Of a stretch of 64,000 nucleotides of DNA, positions 1 through 21,638 are shown piece after piece; position 1 is the stretch's first letter; each line of letters opens with the position of its first letter. The position numbers and the translations under genes are program-made. Below the pieces are notes generated by a model. It saw only the letters and a list, made by a program, of their open reading frames with translations, made no database searches and was not told the origin of the DNA. Origin of the DNA: Mesodorylaimus sp. YZB2_4 (taxonomy: Eukaryota; Nematoda; Enoplea; Dorylaimida; Dorylaimidae); contig JASANH010001617.1 in NCBI GenBank assembly GCA_030248295.1, positions 248,001 to 312,000 on the forward strand, given 5' to 3'.

Positions 1-1753
1 AGTATGTTTTCATTGGCTACGCGTTGTACGCCAAAAAACTCAAAAATATCTTTACCTTCTGTTTTTTTAAGACAACTCCAAGCATACGATCAAAAACGTG
101 ATCAACTTCAACGGCAATTCAGTAAGTCGAGTTTTCCATCTGTAGAGGGGAAGTGGCCGTCCCTCTCCAGCCGCAAGTGATAGAACGGGCTGTAGGCATG
201 AGAATATGCCCTGGCTAATCTATTTTCATATTTCAGTTGCCCAAAAATTTGCACGAGAAGTAGATCCATCGGAGATCCCGTTACCTGATTCAGCACCGCC
301 GCCTCCTGAAACAGCACCAGCGATGACACCCGCTGCCGCTTTGGCTAGCCGTGGGCTCGCAGGATTAACTGGCTTTCCGCCACATCTGATGATGTCGGAT
401 TTCGGACAGTTCGGTGGCCCTGGTTATGATATTGCTCGCATAATGGGAAAAGGACCCGGAGGAGAACCCTTGCACGGAATCCTGAAAAAATCGCGGTAAA
501 ATGGGCGATAAAATTGATCTTATAAATATCTGTTACTAACGTCGGACTCTATTACAGAAAACGGTCCACCTTCCCACCAGGCCCACCGATCGGCCCGCCG
601 CCAGAGTTGAGTGAAAGCAGCGATGAAGAATTCGAGCAACGTCCTCAACGGAGCGGGAGGACGACCTCAGGGCGAGACCATGGACGATATGGAAGCGACG
701 AGGACGACGAGCACAACGAAGGCGAAGAAGGTGAGCATTCACGAACGAGAACCCGCAGCGGCGACGATGAGGAGATGGAAGATGAGTATGACGAAGATGG
801 GAACATGGTGTCGTCACGACCCGCAAGAGTTCGCTTCGACGAGGATGCAGTTGCTGAAGAGGACAAGGATAGCAGATCGAGGTACAAAGAATTGGCAAGA
901 AGAATCGAACGCGGAGAAATACCACCGCAGGTTGTTCGACGAGACTTCGAAGGGGATGAAGGACCTTCCGTGCCAATGGGCGGTAAGCTATGCCGAAGTT
1001 TTGTACTTGCTTTAGGTTTCTGACCACTTCAATTTCTAGGTGCTCGAATCCCTCCGCCGCCTTCGCTGACTATGATGCCGCCAGGCGTTATTGGTGGACC
1101 ACCACGTTTGATGAGACCGCCGATTCCATTGCCAGGTTTGGGTTCCGTACCCCCTGGAGTTCGAGTACCACCGCCACCACCAGGTTTCCCGCCTGGAAGA
1201 ATGCAAAGGCCGCCTGGTTTTGTCGGTCACGTTCCGGGGGCGCCTTCGACAGTCACAGCCGTCCTGTCAGCACCGCCATCTATCACTAAGTGAGTGCTCG
1301 TCGTGAGATAAGGCAGAATTTGTTTTGTCCGGCTCGCTCATATTTGTTTCCGACCATATTTGCGTGTTCCTCTTTGCAGACCAAAACAAGCTAATCCTGG
1401 AGCAGTAATCGAGGCAAAACCCCAGTTGCGTAATATGCAGCAAGAAGTTACGAAACTGGTTCCGACTGCTCTGAAAGTTCGACGAGAACAACACGCTTCC
1501 TTGGCTCAAACGAAGAAACCAGCAAAGGGACCATTAATTTTCCGCACACCCGGTAAGTCTTGCCTGCCAATGTGTGTTGCCTGTGATCTCTAAAAGGACT
1601 CGAAAACTGGTCGAATAATGGATTTATCTACACCTTCTTTTCTTTGCAGAAGCAAAAATTAGTGTTCCGGGCGGATCGGTTCAACATGCTCCGCAAAAGT
1701 CAAGCGATGAGGCGTATGACGAGTTCATGAAAGAACTCCAGACTCTGTTGTAA
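1..1753 (+). CDS. WBP11: WBP11-like splicing factor, 5' end outside window
   Basis: WW domain-binding protein 11 is a nuclear proline-rich protein of the spliceosome (NTC-associated). Exons seen: base 1, 72-121, 237-495, 558-982, 1040-1289, 1380-1552, 1650-1753 (TAA). The visible protein starts in the coiled N-terminal part (QKRDQLQRQF), then has the IPLPD motif, a HGILKK stretch, an acidic serine-rich block, a proline-rich block (PPGVIGGPP, VLSAPPS) and the family's conserved end (FVPTAL-like VPTALKVRRE, then DEAYDEFMKELQTLL). Order and end match vertebrate WBP11. The N-terminal approximately 100 residues lie to the left. Introns are 58-115 bp with standard GT-AG ends and all exon phases agree. 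No sign of damage. Identification by homology recall, with high certainty for the family. Confidence 0.93.
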
Positions 1754-2754
1754 CGACTTGATATGTGGAGTATGATAGCATGCAATGTAATTTTTTGTGA
1801 AATGTCTTGCATATTGTCAAAATGCAGCGATCGGGTGGACATTGTTCTTGTGTGCAATGGAATGTGCGTATTTGAATTTCCGCTGTCTGCGGCCTGAGCT
1901 GACTACTTACTGCAATAGTGCACCGCTCGTGGGAACTATGTTGCATGTGGTTCTCATTTGCAGATTTTGCGGTCACAGTATATAGATATTCGCATTAGCG
2001 AAAGCAGATTCTTTTCTTTTCATTATTTTATCAAAAAGTAAAAAGTTCGATTATTGTTTTCGATCGAAACATTTGGTTTTTGTTTTTGTGTTCATATTTA
2101 TTTGCGTGGATGCAACAACTGTCGTGGCCCATTTTCGGAAAACGAATCAGTTCAAGTCGAAATCGAGTGAACTGAAACAATGAATTTTCGGATTGTATTG
2201 TTGGATAAAATGACCCTTTGATTGGCATACCTCTTTTTGACTTATTGTTTTGAAGTGGACGTACCGTTCGGTTTTCAATTGTCCGTTGATCAAGCGGAAA
2301 CTCGATCATCGCTTAGACGACCTCGCCGCCGCCGACTAAAAATTGCTTGAATTTTGGAGTTGGGCTTCTAAAAGGCAAGTGAAGCGACATTTTTATGCTA
2401 TGGTTACTGTCAGAAATAATTGTTAGATTTACTTTGTAAATGAAAGGAGCGAATGCTAAATGTCCGCAATGGAAAGATATTTCAGTGGGGAGGGGTTTAT
2501 CCTGTGCTTGACCGCATCCTAGGTCGGTCCTTCTGTGCTTTATTATGGCTTTTGTAATCATAGATATTAGTGAGCAGGGTAGCTGCCCGTTGTTTTGTGA
2601 AACTGAATCGGCGAAACAGGCCCTACGTATAATCGAATGACGACGAGACTGGTTGACGTGCAGGCTGATTGTGAGCTGGTCTGGTGTGAATCATAAGAGG
2701 TCTCTGAACGCAATTCCCATCTATATAGCTTGCTCTTTCTGTGCGTAATCGGCT
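1754..2754. other. Intergenic stretch between WBP11 and liprin-alpha
   Basis: Holds the 3' UTR of WBP11 and the promoter/5' region of the liprin-alpha gene. I see no AATAAA close to the WBP11 stop and no coding segment; short open frames here are not conserved-looking. Confidence 0.6.
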
Positions 2755-2765
2755 GTTCCTTTTAG
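2755..2765 (+). other. Candidate trans-splice (or 5' UTR) acceptor of liprin-alpha
   Basis: A T-rich tract ending in CCTTTTAG lies 45 nt before the family-conserved MMCDVMP start (30 nt before an upstream in-frame ATG at 2796). No matching donor is evident close by. It resembles acceptors ahead of six other genes here, so spliced-leader addition is the likely role; an ordinary 5' UTR intron is the alternative. Confidence 0.45.
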
Positions 2766-2810
2766 CTTCCGCTAAAGTTGGGTATCGACCTTGCCATGTG
2801 GAATATCAAC

Positions 2811-12414
<9,604 letters not shown>

Positions 12415-13376
12415 CCTCGAGTTGCGTGTTGGACAGTTCAGCTCAATTGCGTGTTTAGTGTCGCTGCACCGTCCGCTATGCTTGTGTGTAAGGTAAGGAC
12501 GGGAGGGTGTTGGTTGACGAGGATTGTTTGCACGGTTTGGTCTCGTTTCAGGAATTCATTGATTTTGTGCGTTGGTTCGAATCGTCTGGTGCCAGAAACG
12601 TGTCGTATTTAAGTGTCGGCTCGCAGCAGGGCCGTCGTGCAACGGTGCTTATGAACTAGGCGACAATTGATATCTCATAGGCCAATATGCGATGGACATC
12701 ATTTCGGGCATCCCATGATGCAATCCTGGCTTTACAAGGTTCACAGAACGGATGGTGATTTGCGGGCGTGTCCAAGCTTTGGGTGCAATGTTTTCAAAGG
12801 TAAGAAATGGTTCGCATTTGTTTTCCACGAACCTAGCTTTGATTGAGTAACATGTAAGGACAGTGGTTTGTCAATGTTCGCGTGTCTGTTTTTTTGTTAC
12901 TGCACTTCCTACGGCGTGTACATTTCTTTTTTCACCGGCCATGCCCTCCGTTGTCATACAGCCATTTGTGTACTTTCTATTCGATGCGCCAACAAGTGCA
13001 TAATGTGATGCGTGTTGTTCCACCGCGTTTCTCAGGTGACAAAATGTTAGTTGGAGAATTTTCATGAGCAACACGCTATCATTTCTACATTTTTCCACCT
13101 TTTCAAAGTCAACTTTATGCGCTGTACTTACGCGTGTGGTACCAAATCTGCGTTAAACTTTTATTGATCGTGTTGTACGAGTTTTTACGAAACCGAAGAT
13201 TAAAGTGGGCAACGAGATATTGACAAGATGGCTAGAGAAATTTGAGCACCAATAATATAATATCGAGCCTACGAACTTATTTTAGGTAAAGTACTCTCTG
13301 TCGAAATCGATCATATTAAAAGATCCTCTGCAGAGCACAACCATGCACTAGCAGTAAAAGACCCGATGTAAAATTT
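12415..13376. other. Convergent 3' region of liprin-alpha and OAT
   Basis: Both genes end here. On the plus strand 12493-12551 looks like a 59-bp intron (AAG|GTAAGG ... GTTTCAG) in the liprin 3' UTR. No further coding exon with a PDZ-ligand ending was found. An AATAAA for OAT lies at 13165-13160 on the minus strand. Confidence 0.5.
13160..13165 (-). terminator. Poly(A) signal AATAAA for OAT
   Basis: Canonical hexamer on the minus strand, 212 nt past the OAT stop codon; the nearest one on that strand. Confidence 0.5.
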
Positions 13377-15761
13377 TCACCCATAAGATAGCAGCGTTTT
13401 GCGAATGATATCGACACATTCTAGTAATTGTTCTTCGTTGATGACCAAAGGCGGTGTCAACCGAATCCGATCTCCGTGCGTATTCTTGGCCAAGAGACCG
13501 TTATCACGGAATCGCAGGCAAACGTCCCAGGCATTGTATTCTAAAAAGGCGTATTGTACGCGATAAAAAACTAAGTCGAACATCAAAGTTTGACTACTCT
13601 CAAATCGCTATTCAGGATCCGATAACCCAATGTCAAACAAAAACTATCCAACATAAAGGGTATCCGTGTCCTGAATATATGCTATCCCGCAATAGTAACA
13701 CTTTCCTCTCAAAATCATGAAGCGATATTTGCCACTTACAAAGAGAAAAGTTGACTTTTTGCGGTCTGATATTGCTTGGAGATAAGACACGAAGGATAGA
13801 CTTACTAGGCGCGATGACGATAGCGTTCATAAGACCTCGCCCTCCAACAAACGTGACGATCTCCTTGGGAAGCTTGTTTAGTTCTCGCCGAAATATCTCG
13901 CCCATTTTGTCGGCATTTTCGGCCAAGCGTTCATCTTCCAAGACCTAAATACAAAGGCTTGATCTAACTATTGGCGAATGGCCAAGACAAATACAGCAGC
14001 GTACCTTGATAGCAGCCATACCGACTTTGCAAGCAAGTGGATTTCCACCGTACGTCGAGCCGTGCTGACCTGGTTTTATCGTCAGCATGATCTTATCGTC
14101 GCATAAGGCAGCAGAAACCTCAAAAACCAATGATAGTTATGATTTGAAAGGTGCCAAGAACATATAAATCTCATACCGGATAGACTCCACCAGACAGAGC
14201 TTTCCCCAAAACGATAATGTCGGGTCGAACACCTTCATGATCCACAGCGAGCCTCCTGGAACAAAAAACGTGTTGGCGACACAAACCTAATTTGCAGAAG
14301 GAATGACAAAGTGGTACGCGTCTTGTTGCGGTGCCTGGCACCTTCGTGACGCGAATGATGACTATTAACGTACTTCACAGAAGGTGCATAAAAATAAATC
14401 TTGTACTTCCACGAAGCTGGCTATTATTCAGGATTCCTATCTCGTACTCAAAAGGCCTGGCCATTACTCATGTGTGTTCTTTCTCCATGTCAAAAACTTA
14501 AACGTAGTCACCAAGCCGTACCTCCCAGTTCGTCCCAAACCGGTCTGTATTTCGTCAGCGATAAAAAGAATGTTTCGTTTCGTGCATATCTCGCGGACGC
14601 CTTTCAAGTATCCGTCCGATGGCACAATAACACCCGCCTCGCCTTGTATCGGTTCAACCATAAACGCCGCTACTTCAGGATCAGATGCTGCTTTCTGAAA
14701 ATGCAAACACTACAGTCCCGTAAAAAGGATTTGTGCCAGTAAGAAATAAACTTACGTCCAAGGCATTTAGATCATTGTACGGAATGATATGAAAGCCTGG
14801 CATAAAAGGGCCAAATCCACCGTATGACTCAGGATCCGTACTCGCAGAGACGGCCGCCAGCGACCGACCCCAAAAGTTATTCTCAGCAAACAAAATTTTG
14901 GCGTTGTACTTTTTGACTCCTTTGACATCGTACGCCCAGCGTCGAGCCAATTTGACCGATGTTTCAGCTGCTTCCACACCTGAAAATCAGAGGCTATTCA
15001 AACACTGCAGGAGGCAAGGAAGTGGGCCTTACCAGTGTTCATTGGAAGAAGTTTGTCGTAACGAAACAATTTGGTCATGAACTCTTCATATTCGCCGAGT
15101 ACGCTGTTGTAGAATGCTCTCGACGATAAGGTAAAAATGGATGCTTGTTCTTGAAGAGCTTTAACGATCTTGGGATGACAATGGCCTTGATTAACGGCCG
15201 AATAAGCGGACATGAAGTCGTAGTACCGTTTGCCTTCCACATCCCACACAAAAACACCTGAAATCACCGTTTTTTCTGTAGCGGCACGCCAGGGACATTA
15301 CCATCACGCAGATTGCAAGTCCGGAATGTGTGCAGCTGATTACTTTTTGGTGCCGCTTAAACGACAAAGCTTACACCTTATCACATTCTGTCGCTCTGAA
15401 GCACCATTGAAACTGATGATAGGCAATGAACCATTCGCAAATAGCCAGATAAGACGGCCCAGCATTGGGTCATGACGTCAGCACACGTCATGAGCATGCG
15501 GGGCCTACTCTACTTTGGCCTACAGTACCTGTAATTTCTAACTAATCTTTTTAGTTTTTCGGGCTCAGCCCTTTACCTACCGAAACTTTGCTCACCTTGT
15601 CCACGGCTTAAAGCAACCGGCAAAGGTTTGTAATTGTGAGCTCCAAATTTAGCCTCTCGATCAAACACTTGTTTCGATGTGACTGTTCGACGTAGCCCAG
15701 CCGATAACTTAAAGATCGTCGATCGATTGAGCAAAAGGATTTGCGACTTTGTACCGATCAT
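13377..15761 (-). CDS. OAT: Ornithine aminotransferase, mitochondrial
   Basis: PLP enzyme transferring the delta-amino group of ornithine to 2-oxoglutarate, giving glutamate semialdehyde; mitochondrial matrix. Eight exons on the minus strand: 15761-15596, 15257-15033, 14979-14756, 14694-14522, 14255-14177, 14118-14005, 13944-13806, 13540-13377; 1284 nt, 427 aa (human 439). Signatures in order: a Ser/Arg/Leu-rich N-terminus as a mitochondrial presequence, YGAHNY-like [75 protein letters not shown] (catalytic lysine), [10 protein letters not shown], and [13 protein letters not shown] near the end. Splice phases all agree and no lesion is seen. It diverges from the NAP1 gene across about 620 bp. 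I see no clear trans-splice acceptor before the ATG. Confidence 0.97.
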
Positions 15762-16351
15762 TTCTTTAATTTAGTGAGGATCGAAGCTATATTGCACGCT
15801 ACATAGGCCTAAAGGCAGCACCAACCACCCGTTATCAGCAACAGGCACGCGAATGGCAGTTACGACTCGTTGCACACATTATCCACGTGGTCGGGCACAT
15901 CGCCCCATTGACACCAAAATATACAAACGAGACTAAACTAAACTACAACGACGACCTCGCCAACCAATCGAGATCGCAAGAAGGACTCAGGAATGCAGGA
16001 TTGTATCGTATCTACATAGTGGAAACTCGCTGAGGCGCACACTAGATATTCCCGTCATGACTCAGCTGCTTATGACAGTCGGGTGAAAAGAAGTTGAAAT
16101 GGTCCAGTGCGCACTCAAGACTTTTGACATCATTTCACACATTTTTCGTTTCGATTCGAGGTTGGGAATTTGTCAAGCTATCTGTATCTAATATTCTGCC
16201 CGGTTTTTACTGCAAAAAAGTCACGCCAACCCATCTTGCGCATAGTCTTCTTATTCGAGTCTAATCGTGGTACGCATTTTGTTTGTATGCTTGATACAAT
16301 TAACGGGGCAAGGTCTCTTATTCATACCATACCTGTAACACCAACAGGCAA
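15762..16351. promoter_or_regulatory. Divergent promoter region between OAT and NAP1
   Basis: About 590 bp separating two head-to-head genes. It must carry upstream control of OAT (-) and NAP1 (+). No coding segment or recognisable motif stands out. Confidence 0.5.
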
Positions 16352-16367
16352 GTGAGTTTCGTTTTAG
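16352..16367 (+). other. Candidate trans-splice acceptor of NAP1
   Basis: A run ending TTTCGTTTTAG sits 17 nt before the NAP1 ATG at 16385, giving a very short leader as expected for spliced-leader addition. Confidence 0.55.
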
Positions 16368-16384
16368 GAAACTTCGTCTCCGAA

Positions 16385-18411
16385 ATGGCCTCGCACGACA
16401 GTTCTGATGGAGCCGGCGATAGGGGTAAACAAAAACGTAAGTGCGCCAGTTTTTGGTATTTAGGCTACCATGCAATTTAGGCTTTGTCACGCCACAATCC
16501 CGGGAGTACTGTACCTCCTTCCCGTCTGTTTCCTCTGGTTTAACCGCCTCAAGGACTACCCCCTCAGGGATTTGAATAATGCTGTGGGTTTTGGGTTTCA
16601 AGCGGTAGCTAGATCTGATTCAAATTTTTGTTGTCGATGAGTACCTAAGGTCGTTTTTCTTTTTAGCCAATCCAAAATTGCTGCAGGATCCGTTGGCCTT
16701 AGCTGGTTTATTGAACGAAGTTCAACAGCGAGATGCTCCGAACTTCCTTCTTACGTATGTTGCACGCACATTTTGTTCAGTCGCGCCCTCGAATAGCAAC
16801 AGGCCTACGCATTCTTTTAGGTTACCGCCTTCGGTTCGTCGTCGCGTAAATGCATTGAAAAAGTTGCAGTTGGATGCTGTCAATATCGAAGCCGAATTTT
16901 ATCGGAAAGTGCATGATCTGGAATGCGATTATGCCGAAAGGTTTCTCCCGTTGACCGTAAAGGTGAGTAATTGCTTCCCTAAAATTTTTTGTCGAACATT
17001 GTTTTTTATTGTTTTATTTTCAGCGAAAACTAATCGTTAACGGCGCATACGAGCCCACTGATGACGAATGTAAGATTCCGATTCTGGATGAAGAGGAATT
17101 GTCGGTAAGTCTGGCGCCTCATCTTTTAGAGCTTTTCTAGCATGGCCCTCTCATTTAGGAGGAATTAAAAACCAAGGCAAATGTTCAAAATGGGCCGGAA
17201 GGCGAAAAACCTGTAGATACGGGTGTTCCAGAGTTTTGGCTCACGACATTCAGAAACGTTGATATCATCGCTGAGATGATCCAGGTAGAACCAGTTACCG
17301 CGAAGTAATCTTCTACCGCTTATTTCCCACCCGCTCTTTACAGGAACACGACGAGCCAGTTTTGAAGCACTTGACGGAAGTAGAAGTCAAAACGTCTAAG
17401 AACCCCATGGTAAATGTTCGCCACTTGGGTCGTCATTTTTCAATGACCAATTTGTTGTTTTTTTAGTCATTCACGTTCTATTTTCATTTTTCCCCGAACG
17501 AGTATTTCACGAATGCCACGTTGACGAAGGAGTACACGTTGAAATGCGAACCGGATCCAAAAGATCCTTTCGAATTCGATGGCCCTGAAATCATCAACTG
17601 CAAGGGGTAAGGTTCGATGCTTTGTTGGCTTGATCTTTTACAAACCAATCCTTGGTTTGCAGATGCAAAATTGATTGGAAGCCAAATAAGAACGTAACGG
17701 TAAAACTGATCAAGAAGAAGCAAAAGCATAAGCAAAAGGGAGCCACGCGGTTCGTCACTAAAGAAGTCAAGAACGACTCGTTTTTCAATTTCTTCGATCC
17801 GCCAGTAATTCCGGAAGGCGATCCGGATGATACGTTGGTAAGTACAACTTTTTGCTTGGCTTGCCTCATTATTCACTATGGAATTGTTGCAGGATGATGA
17901 AACCCGCGAATTGTTGAACGCGGACTTTGAGATCGGCCAAATTTTGCGTGATCGTATTCTTCCCCGTGCCGTGCTTTATTTTACGGGTGAAGCGCAGGAC
18001 GATGATGAGGCGAGTTTAGTTTTCTTCGATTTCGAAGATATGTTTTGAAAATGTTGCTCTTTGTTTTAGTACGAAGAAGATGAGGATGAAGAGGTGAGCT
18101 GGTCTATCTCCTGATGTAATAGTGTGCAAGACGCCCTATGTTTCTATGCAGGACGATGAAGATCTCGACGAAGGATCGTCCTATAAAGACGAATCCGATG
18201 AGGATCATAACAATCCGAAGGTATAAGGAGACAGGTATTACTGATCGCACTGACGTAGCGTGGGTGACGTGTGAGCATGAGAAAGGGTCAGGTCGTATTC
18301 AGCGGTCTTGTTACGCCCCTTCACCCTCTGGGCGGTTCATTATTTACGAAACCAGGTTTTTTGCAGGGGAATTCGGCAGCTGAAAAACCCGCGGAATGCA
18401 AACAACAGTGA
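16385..18411 (+). CDS. nap-1: Nucleosome assembly protein 1 (NAP1-like)
   Basis: Histone chaperone for H2A-H2B, acting in nucleosome assembly and histone shuttling. Twelve exons: 16385-16436, 16667-16754, 16821-16962, 17024-17104, 17159-17284, 17344-17409, 17467-17606, 17663-17837, 17893-18009, 18070-18093, 18152-18220, 18367-18411; 1125 nt, 374 aa. Family marks: RRRVNALKKLQ, FYRKVHDLE, GVPEFWLTTFRNV, EHDEPVLKHL, FTFYFHFSPNEYF, KKKQKHKQKG, DSFFNFFDPP, ILPRAVLYFTGEA, a C-terminal acidic tract and the final AECKQQ. The end CKQQ is a farnesylation-type box as in NAP1L1 and plant NAP1. Intron 9 (18010-18069) starts with GC, not GT. If the last intron were retained, translation would stop at 18224-18226 and lose CKQQ. 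Confidence 0.96.
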
Positions 18412-19130
18412 TGGTCGTGGCGTGCTTACGTGTTCGTGAGATTATTCAATTTTGATATACCACTAGTTCCTCTACCTTTTGATTCAATATTTCTGTGTGA
18501 CTAATTAAAATTGCTTTTACTGTAATGTTAAAGCAATATTTTGCTTTTGTTGGACATTTTGATGAAGAAAAGACTATGACCTTGACTGTGACGCCAATGT
18601 ATCTTCGGACTAATCCTGGAAAAAGTACATCATCGGCTCAATGCGATGGAATTAACTTACTTGCAACGTGTAACGCAGAAATGAGTCATGCACGCTGTCA
18701 CTTTGGCTTCAGCATGTTCTTTACAAGATTGATCTCCGAACAGTGGCATGTTCCTCAAGCCCATGATGATTTTTCACAATTGGAGACCATGGAAATCTTA
18801 CATGAGACAAGCCCCCTCGTGTGGGGTTCTTGCAATCACGCTGCTTATATAACTGACGAGACGGCTTCCAATCGATCGTCGGCTGTTGCATCAGTGCAAT
18901 GTACCCTACCTACGAGTATGCCGAGACTCGTTTCGGGTCCGCTCTCACTTCGGACTGGGCTCACTTCACTGCATACAGTCACAACGTTCACCAACCACTG
19001 CTGCCGACTTTAAATACGAAGACATGAGGTGGCTTTTTTACACACAAGAACATGTAGCATGGACCATCACGCACAAATGCATTGCGAGGGCGCACAAGTG
19101 ATCGTCTCCCCATTCTTCGTCCACGGGTCT
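18412..19130. other. Convergent gap between NAP1 and PTP copy 1
   Basis: 3' regions of both genes. The approximately 70 nt next to the phosphatase stop resemble the matching flank of the second copy (after 60798), so the duplicated segment reaches slightly past the stop. Otherwise no signal seen. Confidence 0.5.
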
Positions 19131-20222
19131 TCAACCGCCCAACTCTTTGCGGATCAGCGACAACACCTTGGGTAGATTTTCCGGCGGGTTCTCAAGATTC
19201 CCGGACGACTTGGCATACGACACGATCGAGTAGACGAGAGCCATCGCTTGACACGGTTCCCGAAACACACCTGAAAACGACAACACTTAGATCAAGCTAT
19301 CCCGAAATACAAGACGAAGCGGGCCTACCGAATCGTTGATTTTGCAGGGCGATGATGATCTCCTTGACCGACCACTGCCAGCCGCGTTTGATGGCTTCGA
19401 TGGCGATGGCGAGGGCCGTGAACTGACCGGAGCGTGTAGTGCCACTGCCGCAGTGGACGATCATGGGAGGCGGATGGCTGAGGTGGCCATTGGCTTTCAT
19501 CATTTTTGATTCGGCATCCCACACGGCGTCCATCAGTCGCAGCAGCTTGGCCGTCGGCAGCCCCTTCGGTTCCCATCCCTCGGCGTGTAGATGCAGGTGC
19601 GTCAGAGACCGTTCGGGGCCTTGATCCTGCTTCCACTTGAGCTTCGTGGTGGTGATGCCCGGCTGCTCGCTGCCACCAGTGCGCTTCACTTCGACCGCGC
19701 CGTAGGTCTCGACTTGACCTGCCGCTAGGGGCCAGTAGATCGGGAACGGATCTTCGGTCTTGGCCGGGAAACTGCTCTCGTCGAACTGACAGATGGCCAC
19801 GATCACCTGCGCCTCTTCCTGCGCGACCATGTGCCAGAAGTCGTTGATCGTTTCAGGCAGCGGGGCTTGCGTCAGAACGAGCCGTCGAGTCTGTTGGTTC
19901 GTGGCCACGTAGCTGAAAACCAAGTCCCTTAGTTTCCCCTTGAGCCGACCAAAGCTAAAAGGACAGACACTAACCTGGCGTGGATGTAGTCTCCACCGGG
20001 ATAGTTGCGCAGTACGACTCGGGTGTGATCGTAGAGGAAGATGTTGCCGTTGTATCGATTCTTCTCCATGTTCATGCGGAAGTTGTCGAATCCGGGCGTC
20101 TTGGCGACGATGGCGTTGAACTCGTTGAGTAGCTCGACCATCAACCGGGCTTCGTCCGTGGCCGCGATCTTGTTGATCAACGCCTGAACCGTCGTGCCGT
20201 CCCTGATCGTCGACTCGTCCAT
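19131..20222 (-). CDS. Protein tyrosine phosphatase-like protein, copy 1
   Basis: Single-domain non-receptor PTP of 323 aa; no signal peptide or membrane segment. Three exons on the minus strand: 20222-19975, 19912-19329, 19270-19131 (972 nt), introns 62 and 58 bp. The phosphotyrosine loop is canonical (EKNRYNGNIFLYD, residues about 54-66). The P-loop is HCGSGTTRSG (Cys237, Arg243), keeping Cys-x5-Arg but not the usual HCSAGVGRTG. The WPD loop position reads GWEPKGLP (Trp196), so the general-acid Asp is absent. The NQQT...LTQAPLPETINDFWHMV block is typical of the family. ATG 20222 was chosen because both copies share it; an in-frame ATG at 20261 exists only here. Nematodes have many such sperm- or germline-linked PTPs; function here is unknown. 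It is an inverted near-copy of the gene at 59710-60798. Confidence 0.9.
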
Positions 20223-20342
20223 TGGTCTAGCTTGCGACCCGACACCAACACTCGAATGCACAGCAAAGCGACAAACCGACCGCTCGCCACGGAGACAGAC
20301 CAGAAGAATGAGTGTGCGAAGTCGAAAATATTGTAAAATAGG
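20223..20342 (-). promoter_or_regulatory. Upstream block shared by both PTP copies
   Basis: Read on the minus strand, this block begins CCTATTTTACAATATTT and continues to the ATG; the same block in the same order lies at 59588-59709 before copy 2. Similarity is roughly three quarters by eye, then stops abruptly. It is probably the core promoter and 5' UTR carried along in the duplication. Confidence 0.6.
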
Positions 20343-21119
20343 TCACTGCTCTCCGGAGACCTGTGTCCGATCAGGCCAGCAAGCTAGTCATTCGACTGGG
20401 GCTTTGGGATCCATCAACTCAGGACCATATTCATTGACTACGCGCGTATGTATATTTGGCTATATGCGATGCAGTGCAAAAAATAGACGCATGGCAAGAT
20501 GGCAAGACAGGACAAGATGGTAAAATCTTACAAGAGATCCCCTATCGCCTCCCGAACCCAACATTGAAAAGAGCGTGGAGTCGAAAACGAAACCGTATTT
20601 ATTCGATCTGTTTATCAAAAGAACATGAAATTTAATAGAAAAATAACGTCAGACACAGTACCTCATGACTTCATACGGTCATCGTTCACGCATACTGTAA
20701 ATACACAGTGCCCGTAAAAATATTTTAAAGACATCAAATATTGTTCGAGAGAGTGCCACGAAATTCCTGGCAGGGCCAACAAAAATCATATAGGCTTATG
20801 CGCTGACGCTAAAACTGCTGGCCGAGAAAAATCTCGCAACTTTCCTTTTCTCACATCAACTACGCGTACTTTTGCAGGTTCACCTGGCTTGTTAGGACAT
20901 CCTGTTCGAGAGATGAACCTGGCCAAAATTCAAAAGTCCAAATCCTACAAGAGAAGGACCTCGAACCACCTGAGCTTACACTTGGGTATCATAGAGAGCA
21001 ACTGGGGGATATGCTTGCATTGTATCAAGGTGTTCCAAGTCTTCTGTGTTCAAGCCCGGTACTTGTAACGAATACTAGCCTACTAGAGCCTGCGTGCGTC
21101 ATTTAGTCAGAATACAAAG
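20343..21119. other. Non-coding stretch upstream of PTP copy 1
   Basis: No gene or structured repeat recognised. AT content is moderate and open frames are short. Confidence 0.4.
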
Positions 21120-21638
21120 ATGGCGGTACCAGTAGGCAAAGGTGAGTTTCTCAGTAACAGCACCTAAAACTGGCAAGAAGAAAATGCGTTCTAATCTAGC
21201 TCAGTCAGACAGGCATAGAGCCATTTTTTCTCAGGATTTAGTCCCGTCTTGGGGCAGGGTCGGCTTTTCTGCACTTTCTCTTCCATTTCTTCTGGTCTTC
21301 TGGTCTGTTCATTTTCTTCATGTCGAAAGTTCGAAAGTTCTGGCCATCTCGAAAGTTTTCGTTAGTTTGCCAGGCGGTCGTTTCCCTTAATCGCATCGCT
21401 GAGTCCGACTCTCTGCGCCACATGTCCTACCATTTCAGTCGCGACTCCATCATCTTATTTTATGAATGCGATCCGCAGTACCTTGCGTGTATCCGTGTCC
21501 ATTGCGTGGTCCATCCTTGTCAAACCGAGCGTCCATCGTAGCATTCTCATCTCCATAGCGGGCAGCGCGTCTGAAGTATTTGAACTGTGTTATCTTGTTG
21601 ATTCGATCCCATCCACTTTCACAGAGCCGTCAGTCTAG
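21120..21638 (+). CDS. Possible two-exon small protein (73 aa), unrecognised
   Basis: An ATG exon 21120-21141 (MAVPVGK) ends at a strong donor (G|GTGAGT). An acceptor CCATTTCAG at 21438 opens a 66-codon frame, 21439-21638 (TAG), in phase, giving 73 aa. The product would have a hydrophobic central segment (SVSIAWSILV, SILISIAG). The support is only the splice signals and the open frame, which could arise by chance; I do not recognise the protein and no relative is seen in the window. Confidence 0.22.
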
